Assembly (NCBI GenBank): GCA_022844575.1
Contig: JALHLL010000065.1
Span: 1-14,836 of the forward strand
DNA from: a bacterium
GTDB taxonomy: Bacteria; Bacteroidota; Ignavibacteria; Kapaibacteriales; UBA961
Direction of reading: 5' to 3'
Length of the DNA stretch: 14,836 nucleotides
The notes beneath the pieces are model-generated. The model was given only the letters and a program-made list of their open reading frames with translations, was not told the origin of the DNA and searched no databases. Both the position numbers and the translations under genes were made by a program. Of the stretch, positions 8,256 to 14,836 are shown piece after piece. Each line of letters starts with the position of its first letter. Position 1 is the stretch's first letter.

Positions 8256-8482
8256 TCATTGTGCAATGCGAATGCCGTTTTGATGATTTGTATAATTCGA
8301 ATACACTTTACAGAGATTATGAATTTCATAATAATTCGCTCGGACAATATAACCCGATATTGCAGAAAAGTATCTACGCGAAAACTACTACCATCATCGC
8401 GTTTTAGGATAGGTTGATTGTCTTTATAAGTATAGTCTCCGTTTGCTTCCTTTATCGGTTGAACTTGGTAGTTGCTTTGCAT
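8256..8482 (-). pseudogene. Coding remnant, possibly the C-terminal end of a formylglycine-generating-enzyme (FGE/SUMF1)-like domain
   Basis: On the minus strand, the frame from 8482 reads EANGDYTYKDNQPILKRDDG, then SSFRVDTFLQY, after which it turns into unstructured sequence. A different frame continues the protein-like pattern with SGYIVRANYYEIHNL and NHQNGIRIAQ, ending at TGA 8256-8258. Joined by one frameshift, this resembles the end of FGE/SUMF1-like domains, where an RGGSF-type motif is followed by a conserved R and a terminal GFRIA. Here the equivalents are DDGSSF, VRANYY and GIRIA. The match is by eye and the key motifs are imperfect. No start or upstream part remains; a TAA lies just upstream in frame, and the lipoprotein promoter begins at about 8494. 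The remnant call is moderate and the family call is weak. Chance open sequence is the main alternative. Confidence 0.33.
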
Positions 8483-8493
8483 GTGATAAGATT

Positions 8494-8522
8494 TTTACAT
8501 TTTTGTAGTCATCATGTATAAT
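8494..8522 (+). promoter_or_regulatory. Sigma70-type promoter of the lipoprotein gene
   Basis: TTTACA (8494-8499) and TATAAT (8517-8522) are separated by exactly 17 bp: a perfect -10 and a -35 with one mismatch from TTGACA. Transcription would start near 8529, giving a leader of only about 12 nt. It contains the purine-rich sequence AGAGAAGAAG just before the ATG at 8541. This is the clearest promoter in the window. Confidence 0.7.
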
Positions 8523-8540
8523 CACTAAGAGAAGAAGTAT

Positions 8541-9095
8541 ATGAAACGCAGTATTTTGAATCTATCGGTTCTTCTTTGTGCTTTGCTTTTTATAGTAGGG
8601 TGCGAAGAAACGGTAGTGCCTGAAGACGTTGCTCGTCAACTTACTGTTGAACAGGCAAAGGTTGAACCCGGATTTACGTGGCTTGAACCGACAATGATGA
8701 CATATACACCGGACGCAGCTATCGTAAACAATATCAAAACGGCTTATAATGCCGACCCGAACCGTTCAGTAGTTGTATATGTAAATCCAAGTTGTACATG
8801 CGATGGTTCGAGAGTTCTTGTACCTCATGCACTTCGTTCGCTTTTGGAAGCAGGAATACCCGAAAACAAGATTTCTATTTATGTGATGCGTACATCGAAG
8901 GCAAAACATCCTAATTCAGATAAATATGTACTTCGCGGTTTGCCTAATATTTACCTTCTAAAGGCAGATAAAACGGTATTCTACATTGAAACCGAAAATG
9001 AGATTACTGCAAGAAAACCGGTTGGCGGTTCGCCTAAGCCGATAGGGTCTGAAGATAAGATTGAAGCAATACTTGCAGAGGGATTTGCGCTATAA
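8541..9095 (+). CDS. Small predicted lipoprotein with thioredoxin-like fold and CxC motif
   Basis: The product has 184 residues. The N terminus is a lipoprotein signal: basic MKR, a hydrophobic core, and lipobox IVGC with Cys21 as the predicted lipidated residue. The mature protein should therefore be anchored in the periplasm or on the outer membrane. Residues about 75-141 look thioredoxin-like. A beta strand SVVVYVNPS runs into Cys85-Thr-Cys87 at the usual active-site position. A helix and strand follow, then GLPNIYLLK, where Pro135 sits like the cis-proline of thioredoxins. The active site is CxC rather than CxxC, so redox or isomerase activity is possible but unproven, and no named family was recognised. 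The gene has its own strong promoter and is followed by a strong terminator, so it is probably monocistronic. The start is supported by the leader and signal peptide. Lipoprotein call firm, fold moderate, function unknown. Confidence 0.85.
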   Translation: MKRSILNLSVLLCALLFIVGCEETVVPEDVARQLTVEQAKVEPGFTWLEPTMMTYTPDAAIVNNIKTAYNADPNRSVVVYVNPSCTCDGSRVLVPHALRSLLEAGIPENKISIYVMRTSKAKHPNSDKYVLRGLPNIYLLKADKTVFYIETENEITARKPVGGSPKPIGSEDKIEAILAEGFAL

Positions 9096-9114
9096 ACAAA
9101 AGTATTAATGTTAC

Positions 9115-9160
9115 AAAGCGGTTTTCCTGAAAGTTATCGGGAAAACCGCTTTTTATTTTT
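9115..9160 (+). terminator. Rho-independent terminator of the lipoprotein gene
   Basis: A perfect 13-bp stem, AAAGCGGTTTTCC (9115-9127) with GGAAAACCGCTTT (9140-9152), has a 12-nt loop and is followed by TTATTTTT. It lies 20 nt after the lipoprotein stop codon and immediately before the lysC Shine-Dalgarno (GGAG, 9161-9164). Any lysC transcription from upstream must read through it, or else start inside the hairpin region. Confidence 0.9.
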
Positions 9161-9174
9161 GGAGAAAAGTATAA

Positions 9175-10530
9175 ATGATAGTTCAAAAATTTGGAGGCAC
9201 TTCTGTAGCAGATGCGCAAGCGATGCGTGCGGTACTAAGTATTGTACAACGTGAAATACATCGTTCACCAGTAGTAGTATTAAGTGCATGTTCGGGGGCA
9301 ACAAATGAACTTATAGCCATTGTGGAAATGGCGGCAAAAGGTACTCGCGAACAAGTGCAACAAAGAATCAATCTCTTAAAAGAGAGACATATAGGAATCG
9401 CGTCCGAACTTGTATCTGATACGGGACTTAGAGAGCTTATGGAAAAAGTACATGTTTTGTGTACAGAACTTTCCGTTTTTTGCGAAGGTGTATCGTTATT
9501 AGGTGAGTGTACCCCACGCTCAATAGCTTTTTCCTCCGCTATGGGCGAATTATTATCAACAACAATTTTTTGTTCATATGCACAAACGCAGGGTGTGCCC
9601 GCTACATTTGCCGATGCTCGTTCATTTATGAGAACGGATGAAAATTCTCTGAAGGGTGTAGTAGATACGAAAACATTAAGGAAATTTGTTCAAGATATCA
9701 TTATCAGACCTCTAAAAGAAGGATCTGCGGTAATAACACAAGGGTTTATCGGTTCGGACGCCTATGGAAGGACGACAACATTGGGAAGAGGCGGTTCAGA
9801 TTATTCGGCTGCTCTTATCGGTGCAGCAATAGGTGCCGAGGAAATCCAGATATGGACTGATGTGAGCGGCATTGCAAGTACCGATCCGCGCAGGGTTGAG
9901 AGTGCTTTTCCTATACAGGCAATGAGTTTTAAGGAAGCGCGGGAGCTTGCTCTATACGGTGCTAAAGTTTTACATCCCGAAACCATTATTCCTGCCGTCG
10001 AAATGGGTATTACCGTAAAAGTGTTGAATACTTTTGCGCCCGAAGATAAAGGAACGACAATTACACCCGAAGTTGATACACAAACAACAGGTTTTCGGGC
10101 TGTTACCCTTAAAGAACATTGTTTGTTGGTGGATATAACAACGGAACCGAATGATACTGTAAATAATATATCGAGAACTTGCACAATAATGGAAGAAAGC
10201 GGTTTGCATTTATATGGCTTGTTATCATCGGAGAGTGGTTGTAGAATTTTGACCGAAGGCGATAAAGAAAGGGTTCTTGATATATTTGAAGTTGCAGGAT
10301 TAAATACAAAGGTAACTATTTGTGATATGGTATGTATAGTGGGTGCAAATGTACGTTCATTGCATCCTTTGCAAAATGAAGCAAATAGCTCGCTTTATAC
10401 AGCCGTCGGTAAGAGTGGTTCATTATGCATAATGTCTGGACATTCGGATGTGGGGATAATTGTTGCAGTCGAAGAAAAAAAAGGCAATGACATACTGAAA
10501 ACAATTCATGAACTGATTATTCAGGGGTGA
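9175..10530 (+). CDS. lysC: Aspartate kinase (monofunctional, AKIII-like)
   Basis: This enzyme phosphorylates L-aspartate with ATP to aspartyl-4-phosphate, the first step towards lysine/diaminopimelate, threonine, methionine and isoleucine. The 451-residue length matches E. coli LysC (449). Kinase motifs are intact: KFGGTSV (5-11), the Glu of MGELLST (125), TQGFIGSD (188-195), TTLGRGGSDYSAAL (201-214), IWTDVSGI (226-233) with STDPR (235-239), and YGAKVLHP (261-268). The C terminus (about 316-451) is the ACT regulatory region and is much more diverged. Where E. coli AKIII has the lysine-binding segment SVDLITTSE, this protein has HLYGLLSSE, with Tyr347 in place of the Asp, so feedback control may differ. 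GGAG lies 10 nt before the ATG. ruvB follows 85 nt downstream on the same strand. The cytoplasmic catalytic function is near certain. Confidence 0.97.
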   Translation: MIVQKFGGTSVADAQAMRAVLSIVQREIHRSPVVVLSACSGATNELIAIVEMAAKGTREQVQQRINLLKERHIGIASELVSDTGLRELMEKVHVLCTELSVFCEGVSLLGECTPRSIAFSSAMGELLSTTIFCSYAQTQGVPATFADARSFMRTDENSLKGVVDTKTLRKFVQDIIIRPLKEGSAVITQGFIGSDAYGRTTTLGRGGSDYSAALIGAAIGAEEIQIWTDVSGIASTDPRRVESAFPIQAMSFKEARELALYGAKVLHPETIIPAVEMGITVKVLNTFAPEDKGTTITPEVDTQTTGFRAVTLKEHCLLVDITTEPNDTVNNISRTCTIMEESGLHLYGLLSSESGCRILTEGDKERVLDIFEVAGLNTKVTICDMVCIVGANVRSLHPLQNEANSSLYTAVGKSGSLCIMSGHSDVGIIVAVEEKKGNDILKTIHELIIQG

Positions 10531-10615
10531 ATGGTATAAAGTCTTTTTAAGCCGTTATCGAATTCATATTTTGGTATTCGTATTATCGGCAAAACAAATT
10601 ACGATAGTTATTCAA

Positions 10616-11650
10616 ATGACAAAAGAACATACCCGACCGATTATGACAAACCCGTCAAATACACGTGATGATGAGGGCGATTTGGCTTTAAGACCATCTT
10701 CATTTCATGATTTTACCGGTCAACAAAAAATTGTTGATAATCTGAAGATATTTATTGCGGCTGCAAGAAAAAGAGGTGAAGCCCTCGACCATGTTTTGTT
10801 AACGGGACCGCCGGGTTTGGGTAAAACCACTCTATCGTATATCATTGCCCAAGAAATGGGAAGTGAAATAAAAACAACCTCAGGGCCTGTTTTGGAAAAG
10901 CCGGGAGACCTTGCCGGATTGCTTACGAATCTTGAACAAGGTGATATTTTGTTTATTGATGAGATTCACCGTCTATCTGCGATAGTGGAGGAATATCTTT
11001 ACTCTGCAATGGAGGATTATCGTCTTGATATCATGATTGATACAGGTCCTTCGGCACGTTCCATACAACTTTCATTACCCAAGTTTACATTAGTCGGCGC
11101 AACCACAAGGGCAGGATTATTAACCGCACCTTTACGTTCGCGCTTCGGCGTAATAAACCGATTGGACTATTATTCGCATGAGGATTTGTTTACGGTAGTA
11201 AAACGTTCCGCAGGATTGATGAATGTACCGATTGATGATGACGGAGCTATGGAAATTGCGCGTCGTTCGCGTGGTACACCGCGTATTGCAAATCGTATTT
11301 TACGCAGAACAAGGGACTTTGCCGAAATTAAGGGGCAGGGGATAATTACCAAATACATTGCTGAAATGGCGCTTACAGCCCTTGAGGTGGATGAATTCGG
11401 TCTTGATGAGATGGATAAGCGAATATTGATGGTAATTATGGAAAAATTTGGGGGTGGGCCTGTTGGTTTAAACACATTGGCAGTTGCCGTTGGGGAAGAA
11501 TCAGGCACATTGGAAGAAGTGTATGAGCCGTTTCTTATTCAGCAAGGGTTTCTACACCGAACTCCGCGCGGCAGGGAAGCGACCGAATTATGTTATAAGC
11601 ATTTCGGATTCAGAAAAACGAATCCCGATGCTTTATTTGACGAATTCTAA
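10616..11650 (+). CDS. ruvB: Holliday junction branch-migration DNA helicase RuvB
   Basis: RuvB is the hexameric AAA+ motor that, with RuvA, drives branch migration of Holliday junctions for RuvC to resolve. With the ATG at 10616 the protein has 344 residues, normal for the family. Visible motifs are the N-terminal LALRPSSFHDFTGQ, Walker A GPPGLGKTT (64-72), Walker B ILFIDEIH (111-118), sensor 1 GATTR (161-165), an arginine-finger region APLRSRFG, RGTPRIANRILRR, and the C-terminal winged helix with RTPRGREAT. The frame is open back to a TTG at 10571, but that N terminus (VFVLSAKQITIVIQ) is not RuvB-like. ATG 10616 or ATG 10643 (335 residues) is more likely; neither has a strong SD. The 85-nt gap after lysC contains an imperfect hairpin (10551-10590) without a T-run, so co-transcription with lysC is possible. 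No ruvA or ruvC is in the window. Confidence 0.97.
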   Translation: MTKEHTRPIMTNPSNTRDDEGDLALRPSSFHDFTGQQKIVDNLKIFIAAARKRGEALDHVLLTGPPGLGKTTLSYIIAQEMGSEIKTTSGPVLEKPGDLAGLLTNLEQGDILFIDEIHRLSAIVEEYLYSAMEDYRLDIMIDTGPSARSIQLSLPKFTLVGATTRAGLLTAPLRSRFGVINRLDYYSHEDLFTVVKRSAGLMNVPIDDDGAMEIARRSRGTPRIANRILRRTRDFAEIKGQGIITKYIAEMALTALEVDEFGLDEMDKRILMVIMEKFGGGPVGLNTLAVAVGEESGTLEEVYEPFLIQQGFLHRTPRGREATELCYKHFGFRKTNPDALFDEF

Positions 11651-11671
11651 AACGTATATAATTGCCTTCTA

Positions 11672-11956
11672 CTAACGCACTGTCATAAACCGATAATCCT
11701 TCCGAATCGGTTTAATGATGTATATACGGGATTTATTGCAATACGATTTGTTCCATAGTAAAACGCGAAAAAAGACCCTAAAACGGCGATATTATTGAGG
11801 CATATTTCCTTCCGGTTTGTTATGCAGTTCCCATTTTTCAACGAATTCGGCAGTATTCTCTTAAAAGAAAGAAACCGCAAATTGTGAATAGAAAGCAAAC
11901 TACTCGCGATTGAAGAAACAGTGTATAACACAAAGAAAAACGAAGAACATTTTCAT
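11672..11956 (-). pseudogene. Possible decayed gene of a small exported protein
   Basis: Minus-strand ATG 11956-11954 starts MKMFFVFLCV, which looks like the start of a signal peptide, but its frame is stopped at 11900-11902, 11861-11863 and 11792-11794. A one-frame switch gives LYTVSSIASS, which would complete a good signal peptide with a cleavage-like Ala-Ser. The original frame later reads ENTAEFVEKWELHNKPEGN, a plausible soluble segment, and ends at TAG 11672-11674. No family was recognised. The longest intact alternative is 82 codons from GTG 11931 to 11683; it lacks a ribosome site and looks random in composition. Between ruvB and the next gene nothing else resembles coding sequence. 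This is an inference from patchy signals and could be chance in AT-rich DNA. Confidence 0.25.
11687..11713 (+). terminator. Hairpin downstream of ruvB, weak terminator candidate
   Basis: A perfect 8-bp stem, AAACCGAT (11687-11694) with ATCGGTTT (11706-11713), has an 11-nt loop. With a one-base bulge it extends by TCAT/ATGA. It lies 36 nt after the ruvB stop codon. No T-run follows on either strand, so intrinsic termination is doubtful; it may protect the ruvB mRNA 3' end or be chance. Confidence 0.35.
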
Positions 11957-11996
11957 AATGTCTGAAACAAATGGAACAAAATTGTGTCGCTGCGAG

Positions 11997-12022
11997 TATA
12001 ATGTATTAATCATTAAACGGAG
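11997..12022 (+). promoter_or_regulatory. -10 box and Shine-Dalgarno of the large surface-protein gene
   Basis: TATAAT at 11997-12002 is a perfect -10 box, 29 nt before the start codon. The expected -35 region at about 11973-11979 (GGAACAA) is poor, so an activator may be needed. CGGAG at 12018-12022 lies 9 nt before the ATG at 12032 and serves as the Shine-Dalgarno. Confidence 0.5.
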
Positions 12023-12031
12023 TTCACTTTT

Positions 12032-14731
12032 ATGTTAAAACGTTTTACAGCGTTTCTTTTTACCTCCACCCTGCTTATTTGTATGGGGAGTTTGAATGCT
12101 CTTGCATACAATGGGGGCATAACCGGTGTTACCACAACCGGCTGTTCGTGCCACGGTAGTTCGAGTACTAATACTACAGTCAGTATACAAGGTGTCAGCG
12201 GAACTGTAACGATGGCTCCGGGTGAGCAACGTAACTTTACGGTTGTTGTAGCACATGGTTCCCTATCACATGGCGGATTTAATCTGGCTGTGGTAAACGG
12301 AGGCGGCTCTAGTGTGGGATCATTGAGTGCCGGCACCGGTTCGCAACTTCAAGGTACTGAATTAACGCATACAACAAAAAAAGCAATGTCCGGCGGTGAA
12401 ACCTCATGGACATTCAGTTACACAGCACCTACTTCAGTTGGTACATACACGATGAAAGCGGCAGGAAATGCCGTGAATAATAATAATAATACTAGTGGAG
12501 ATACTTATAACTTTATGAATGGTGTAACTATTAGTGTCGAAACAACTATGACCGTGACAGCACCGAATGGCGGCGAAACTTGGTGCAAAGGCGACCAGAA
12601 AACCATTACGTGGAACCCGATCGGTTTAACGGGAAATGTAAAAATCGAACTTTCCACAAATAATGGAAGTGCTTGGAGCGAGATAGCGACTGTTGCAGTA
12701 ACTCCCGCTACGTATCAGTGGACAATACCTACAGGCCAAACGACAAGTAATCAGTGTCTTGTTAAAGTTACGAGCGTTTCCACCTCAACTGCTACGGATG
12801 CGAGCAATGCGGTATTTGCAATTAAGGCAAATCCGAGCATTACAACGCAGCCAACAAATGTGAATGTATGTGCAGGGCAGCCGATAAGCCTGACGGTAAA
12901 TACCGACAATAATGCTTCTTATACATTCAGATGGAGAAAAGCAGGAGTTCCGATAAATGGAGCTACAAACCCAACATATTCGGTTGCCGCCTCCTCAGTT
13001 CTTGACGCCGCCTCTTACGATTGTGTGGTATCGGGATGCTCGGATGTAACAAGCCAGCAAGCAACGATAACAATCAAAACATCACCGCAATTATTATCGC
13101 AAAGTGATGATACATCTGCTTGTCTTACCAAATCTGTGAAATTAGTTGTGAATGCAAGCGGTACCGCAATTACATATCAGTGGCGTAGAGCAGGCACGAA
13201 CATTACGGGCGAAACAAATAATACATTGAATATAGCTTCGCTTACAAATGCTGATTTGGCATTGTATGATTGCGTAATTACCGGCGAATGTAATCCTCCG
13301 ATTACGACAGCACCGATGAGAATTTCCGTAAGTCCTGCTCCGACTATTACAAAACAACCACGCGATACGAGTATTTGCTCCGGTAAGGAATTACAGTTTA
13401 ATATTGACGCGACCGGAAACAATCTTCAATATGAATGGAAACGTAACGGTAGCGTTATTTCGGGTGCACAAGGCCCAAGTTATGTTATCGGCTCTGCTTC
13501 CAATGAATCCGCAGGTACATATCAAGTTAGCATATTAAACGAATGCGGTTCGATAACAAATTCAGCAGAGTTTAAGCTTACCGTTAATTTGGGTATTACT
13601 CTTGTATCGCAAACAAATGATACGATTGTAAAGGCAAATACGGTTACCCGTTTGCGTGTTATTGCCAATGGGCCTAATGCACGATATAAATGGAGTAAAG
13701 GCGGACAAACTCGCGGTAGTGATACCTTATCAACATTAACCATCAACTCTACTAAAGTTGCCGATGCCGGTAACTATGTTTGTACGATTTTTAATGCATG
13801 CGGAACAGTAGATACGAAAATTATTAAGTTGACCGTAACTGAACCGACTGCAGGGCCTTCCTTAATTGCAACTGATGCTACAGTTGATTTTGAATGCGTT
13901 AAAATTAGTGCAACGGAAAAGATGATGACCAAAATTACGAATGGTGGCGGTTCACCATTAAATGTTACGAAAGTGACTATATCAGGTGCAGGATTTGCCT
14001 TAACAGCAGTTACAACGCCGTTTACACTCGCTCCGAATGAAGAAAAAACGCTTGAAATCAACTTTACGGCTTCGGCAGCAGGCGATGCTACCGGTTCATT
14101 GACTTTTGAAAGCAACTCGACAACTGCAAACCCGACAATTGGTCTTAAAGGAAAAGGTTGTGAAGTGAAATTCGATCTTTCAACTGCTTCACTTGGTAAA
14201 GTATTCATAACGGAATCGAAAGATACCGTATTAAAAGTAAAAAATACAGGTAATGCTGATGCTATTATTTCGACTTTCATTATTACCGGCAATGGAAAAG
14301 ATGCCTTTACCGTTACACCGCCGACTACACCTTATACATTAAAAGTGAATGAAACAATGGATATTGCCATTAAATTCACTCCGACAAATGAAGAGGTACA
14401 AACTATAATGATTGAAGTAGGTGCAGACATCGGCTCTGCATCGTTTAGTGTTTCGGCACAAGGTGAAGAAAAAGGATCAACCTCAGTAGAGGATGACTTG
14501 ATTCAAGGTATTACCATTGCACCGAATCCGGCATTCGATGTAATGACATTAACGGTTAATACAGCTCAAGCATCATTAAAAGTTATTGATGCAATGGGCG
14601 TTACGGTTTTCGCACCGGAAAGTGGCAATCACTTTATATGGAATACGAAAACAGTAGCGGCAGGTCGTTACTTGGCAATGTTTACCATAGGCAATACGAG
14701 TGTAACTATTCCACTAAGTGTGATTAGATAA
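12032..14731 (+). CDS. Large secreted surface protein: anchor-V-like domain, Ig-like repeats, ASH-like domains, T9SS sorting signal
   Basis: The product has 899 residues. A signal peptide (about 1-25, ending ALA) precedes a choice-of-anchor-V/Reeler-like domain (about 27-170) with CSCHG at 38-42, GGFNLAV, TWTF-type strands (SWTFSYTAP) and AAGNAVN. Next is a Ser-Thr-rich GPI-anchor-type domain (about 173-266; PNGGETW near 179). Four Ig-like domains follow at about 268-350, 351-434, 435-518 and 520-603, each with a central W-R/K or W-S turn. Two ASH/choice-of-anchor-D-like domains follow (about 609-710 and 711-811; TTPFTLAPNE and TTPYTLKVNE). The end (about 826-899; ITIAPNPAFD, VAAGRYLAMF) is a type A T9SS sorting domain, so the protein is expected on the cell surface. 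It contains no enzyme domain. An adhesive or structural role is inferred from composition. The gene has its own -10 box, SD and terminator and is probably monocistronic. Confidence 0.93.
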   Translation: MLKRFTAFLFTSTLLICMGSLNALAYNGGITGVTTTGCSCHGSSSTNTTVSIQGVSGTVTMAPGEQRNFTVVVAHGSLSHGGFNLAVVNGGGSSVGSLSAGTGSQLQGTELTHTTKKAMSGGETSWTFSYTAPTSVGTYTMKAAGNAVNNNNNTSGDTYNFMNGVTISVETTMTVTAPNGGETWCKGDQKTITWNPIGLTGNVKIELSTNNGSAWSEIATVAVTPATYQWTIPTGQTTSNQCLVKVTSVSTSTATDASNAVFAIKANPSITTQPTNVNVCAGQPISLTVNTDNNASYTFRWRKAGVPINGATNPTYSVAASSVLDAASYDCVVSGCSDVTSQQATITIKTSPQLLSQSDDTSACLTKSVKLVVNASGTAITYQWRRAGTNITGETNNTLNIASLTNADLALYDCVITGECNPPITTAPMRISVSPAPTITKQPRDTSICSGKELQFNIDATGNNLQYEWKRNGSVISGAQGPSYVIGSASNESAGTYQVSILNECGSITNSAEFKLTVNLGITLVSQTNDTIVKANTVTRLRVIANGPNARYKWSKGGQTRGSDTLSTLTINSTKVADAGNYVCTIFNACGTVDTKIIKLTVTEPTAGPSLIATDATVDFECVKISATEKMMTKITNGGGSPLNVTKVTISGAGFALTAVTTPFTLAPNEEKTLEINFTASAAGDATGSLTFESNSTTANPTIGLKGKGCEVKFDLSTASLGKVFITESKDTVLKVKNTGNADAIISTFIITGNGKDAFTVTPPTTPYTLKVNETMDIAIKFTPTNEEVQTIMIEVGADIGSASFSVSAQGEEKGSTSVEDDLIQGITIAPNPAFDVMTLTVNTAQASLKVIDAMGVTVFAPESGNHFIWNTKTVAAGRYLAMFTIGNTSVTIPLSVIR

Positions 14732-14768
14732 GATCACCACAAGCCGAAGGGCTATTATCATAATCACA

Positions 14769-14810
14769 AACCCCTGTTCACTATACGTGAGCAGGGGTTA
14801 TTTTTTGTTT
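14769..14810 (+). terminator. Rho-independent terminator of the surface-protein gene
   Basis: A 13-bp stem with one T-G wobble, AACCCCTGTTCAC (14769-14781) with GTGAGCAGGGGTT (14787-14799), and a 5-nt loop, is followed by A and six T. It lies 37 nt after the stop codon. The last 26 bases of the window contain a purine-rich run (GAAGGGGGAGAGGA) but no start codon. Confidence 0.92.
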
Positions 14811-14836
14811 CAGAATAGAAGGGGGAGAGGAACGTC

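Noticed and set aside
8249..8482. Intact 77-codon minus-strand gene
   Set aside because: The protein-like pattern breaks inside the frame and continues in another frame, and there is no Shine-Dalgarno. It is reported as a remnant instead.
9801..10184. 127-codon antisense open frame inside lysC
   Set aside because: It lies opposite the conserved kinase sequence and is explained by its codon bias.
10551..10590. Hairpin GCCG...CGAAT/ATTCG...CGGC as a lysC terminator
   Set aside because: The stem is interrupted by an unpaired internal loop and no T-run follows, so it is not convincing as an intrinsic terminator.
10571..10615. Extended ruvB start at TTG 10571
   Set aside because: The extra 15 residues are hydrophobic and unlike RuvB, and they overlap an imperfect hairpin. 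ATG 10616 gives a normal length.
11683..11931. Intact 82-codon minus-strand gene starting at GTG
   Set aside because: There is no ribosome site or recognisable motif, and the start would interrupt a better signal-peptide start in another frame. It is kept only as part of a weak remnant.
12143..12154. Haem c binding site in the surface protein
   Set aside because: The motif is CxCH, not CxxCH, so covalent haem attachment cannot be claimed.
13774..14292. 172-codon antisense open frame inside the surface-protein gene
   Set aside because: It is a shadow of a strongly coding plus-strand gene. Its composition follows the sense codons, and it has no start signal or family resemblance.

Overview
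The window looks like a chromosomal segment from a bacterium of the Bacteroidota/Chlorobiota (FCB) lineage. Two large secreted proteins end in type IX secretion (Por/T9SS) C-terminal sorting domains, and they carry the PKD, Ig-like and propeller domains typical of that group. The DNA is moderately AT-rich. At least one promoter is close to the sigma70 consensus (TTTACA, 17 bp, TATAAT) and one gene has a clear AGGAG Shine-Dalgarno. That is less like classical Bacteroidetes (-33/-7 promoters, weak SD) and more like early branches such as Ignavibacteria or Kapabacteria. The lineage is inferred; no marker was compared with a database.

Left part, minus strand (1-8044). Two tandem paralogous TPR genes lie at the left edge. 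The upstream copy (884-2557) is complete and ends in a LuxR/GerE-type HTH. The downstream copy (844 to <1) runs off the window. Upstream of them is a gap holding a decayed two-component-regulator-type propeller gene (2695-3121). Next is a 1618-residue secreted subtilisin-family protease with PKD domains, a large propeller, repeated W-P-GL modules, a cohesin-like domain and a T9SS signal (3188-8044).

Right part, plus strand (8541-14731). It contains a small lipoprotein with a thioredoxin-like look and a CxC motif, then a terminator, then aspartate kinase (lysC) and the Holliday-junction helicase gene ruvB. The last gene encodes an 899-residue surface protein (choice-of-anchor-V-like domain, Ig-like domains, two ASH-like domains, T9SS signal) and is followed by a strong terminator.

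lysC and ruvB are housekeeping genes. The other intact genes concern sensing or regulation (the TPR-HTH pair) or the cell surface (protease, lipoprotein, adhesin-like protein). All three gaps longer than 300 bp contain minus-strand coding remnants: a propeller protein (good evidence), a possible formylglycine-generating-enzyme-like C terminus (weak) and a possible split signal peptide (weak). This suggests repeated gain and loss of secreted-protein genes here. No RNA gene, CRISPR array, transposase or replication origin was seen. I found no convincing new defence or mobile system; the best leads are the TPR-HTH tandem pair, the gene remnants, and unusual features in individual proteins.
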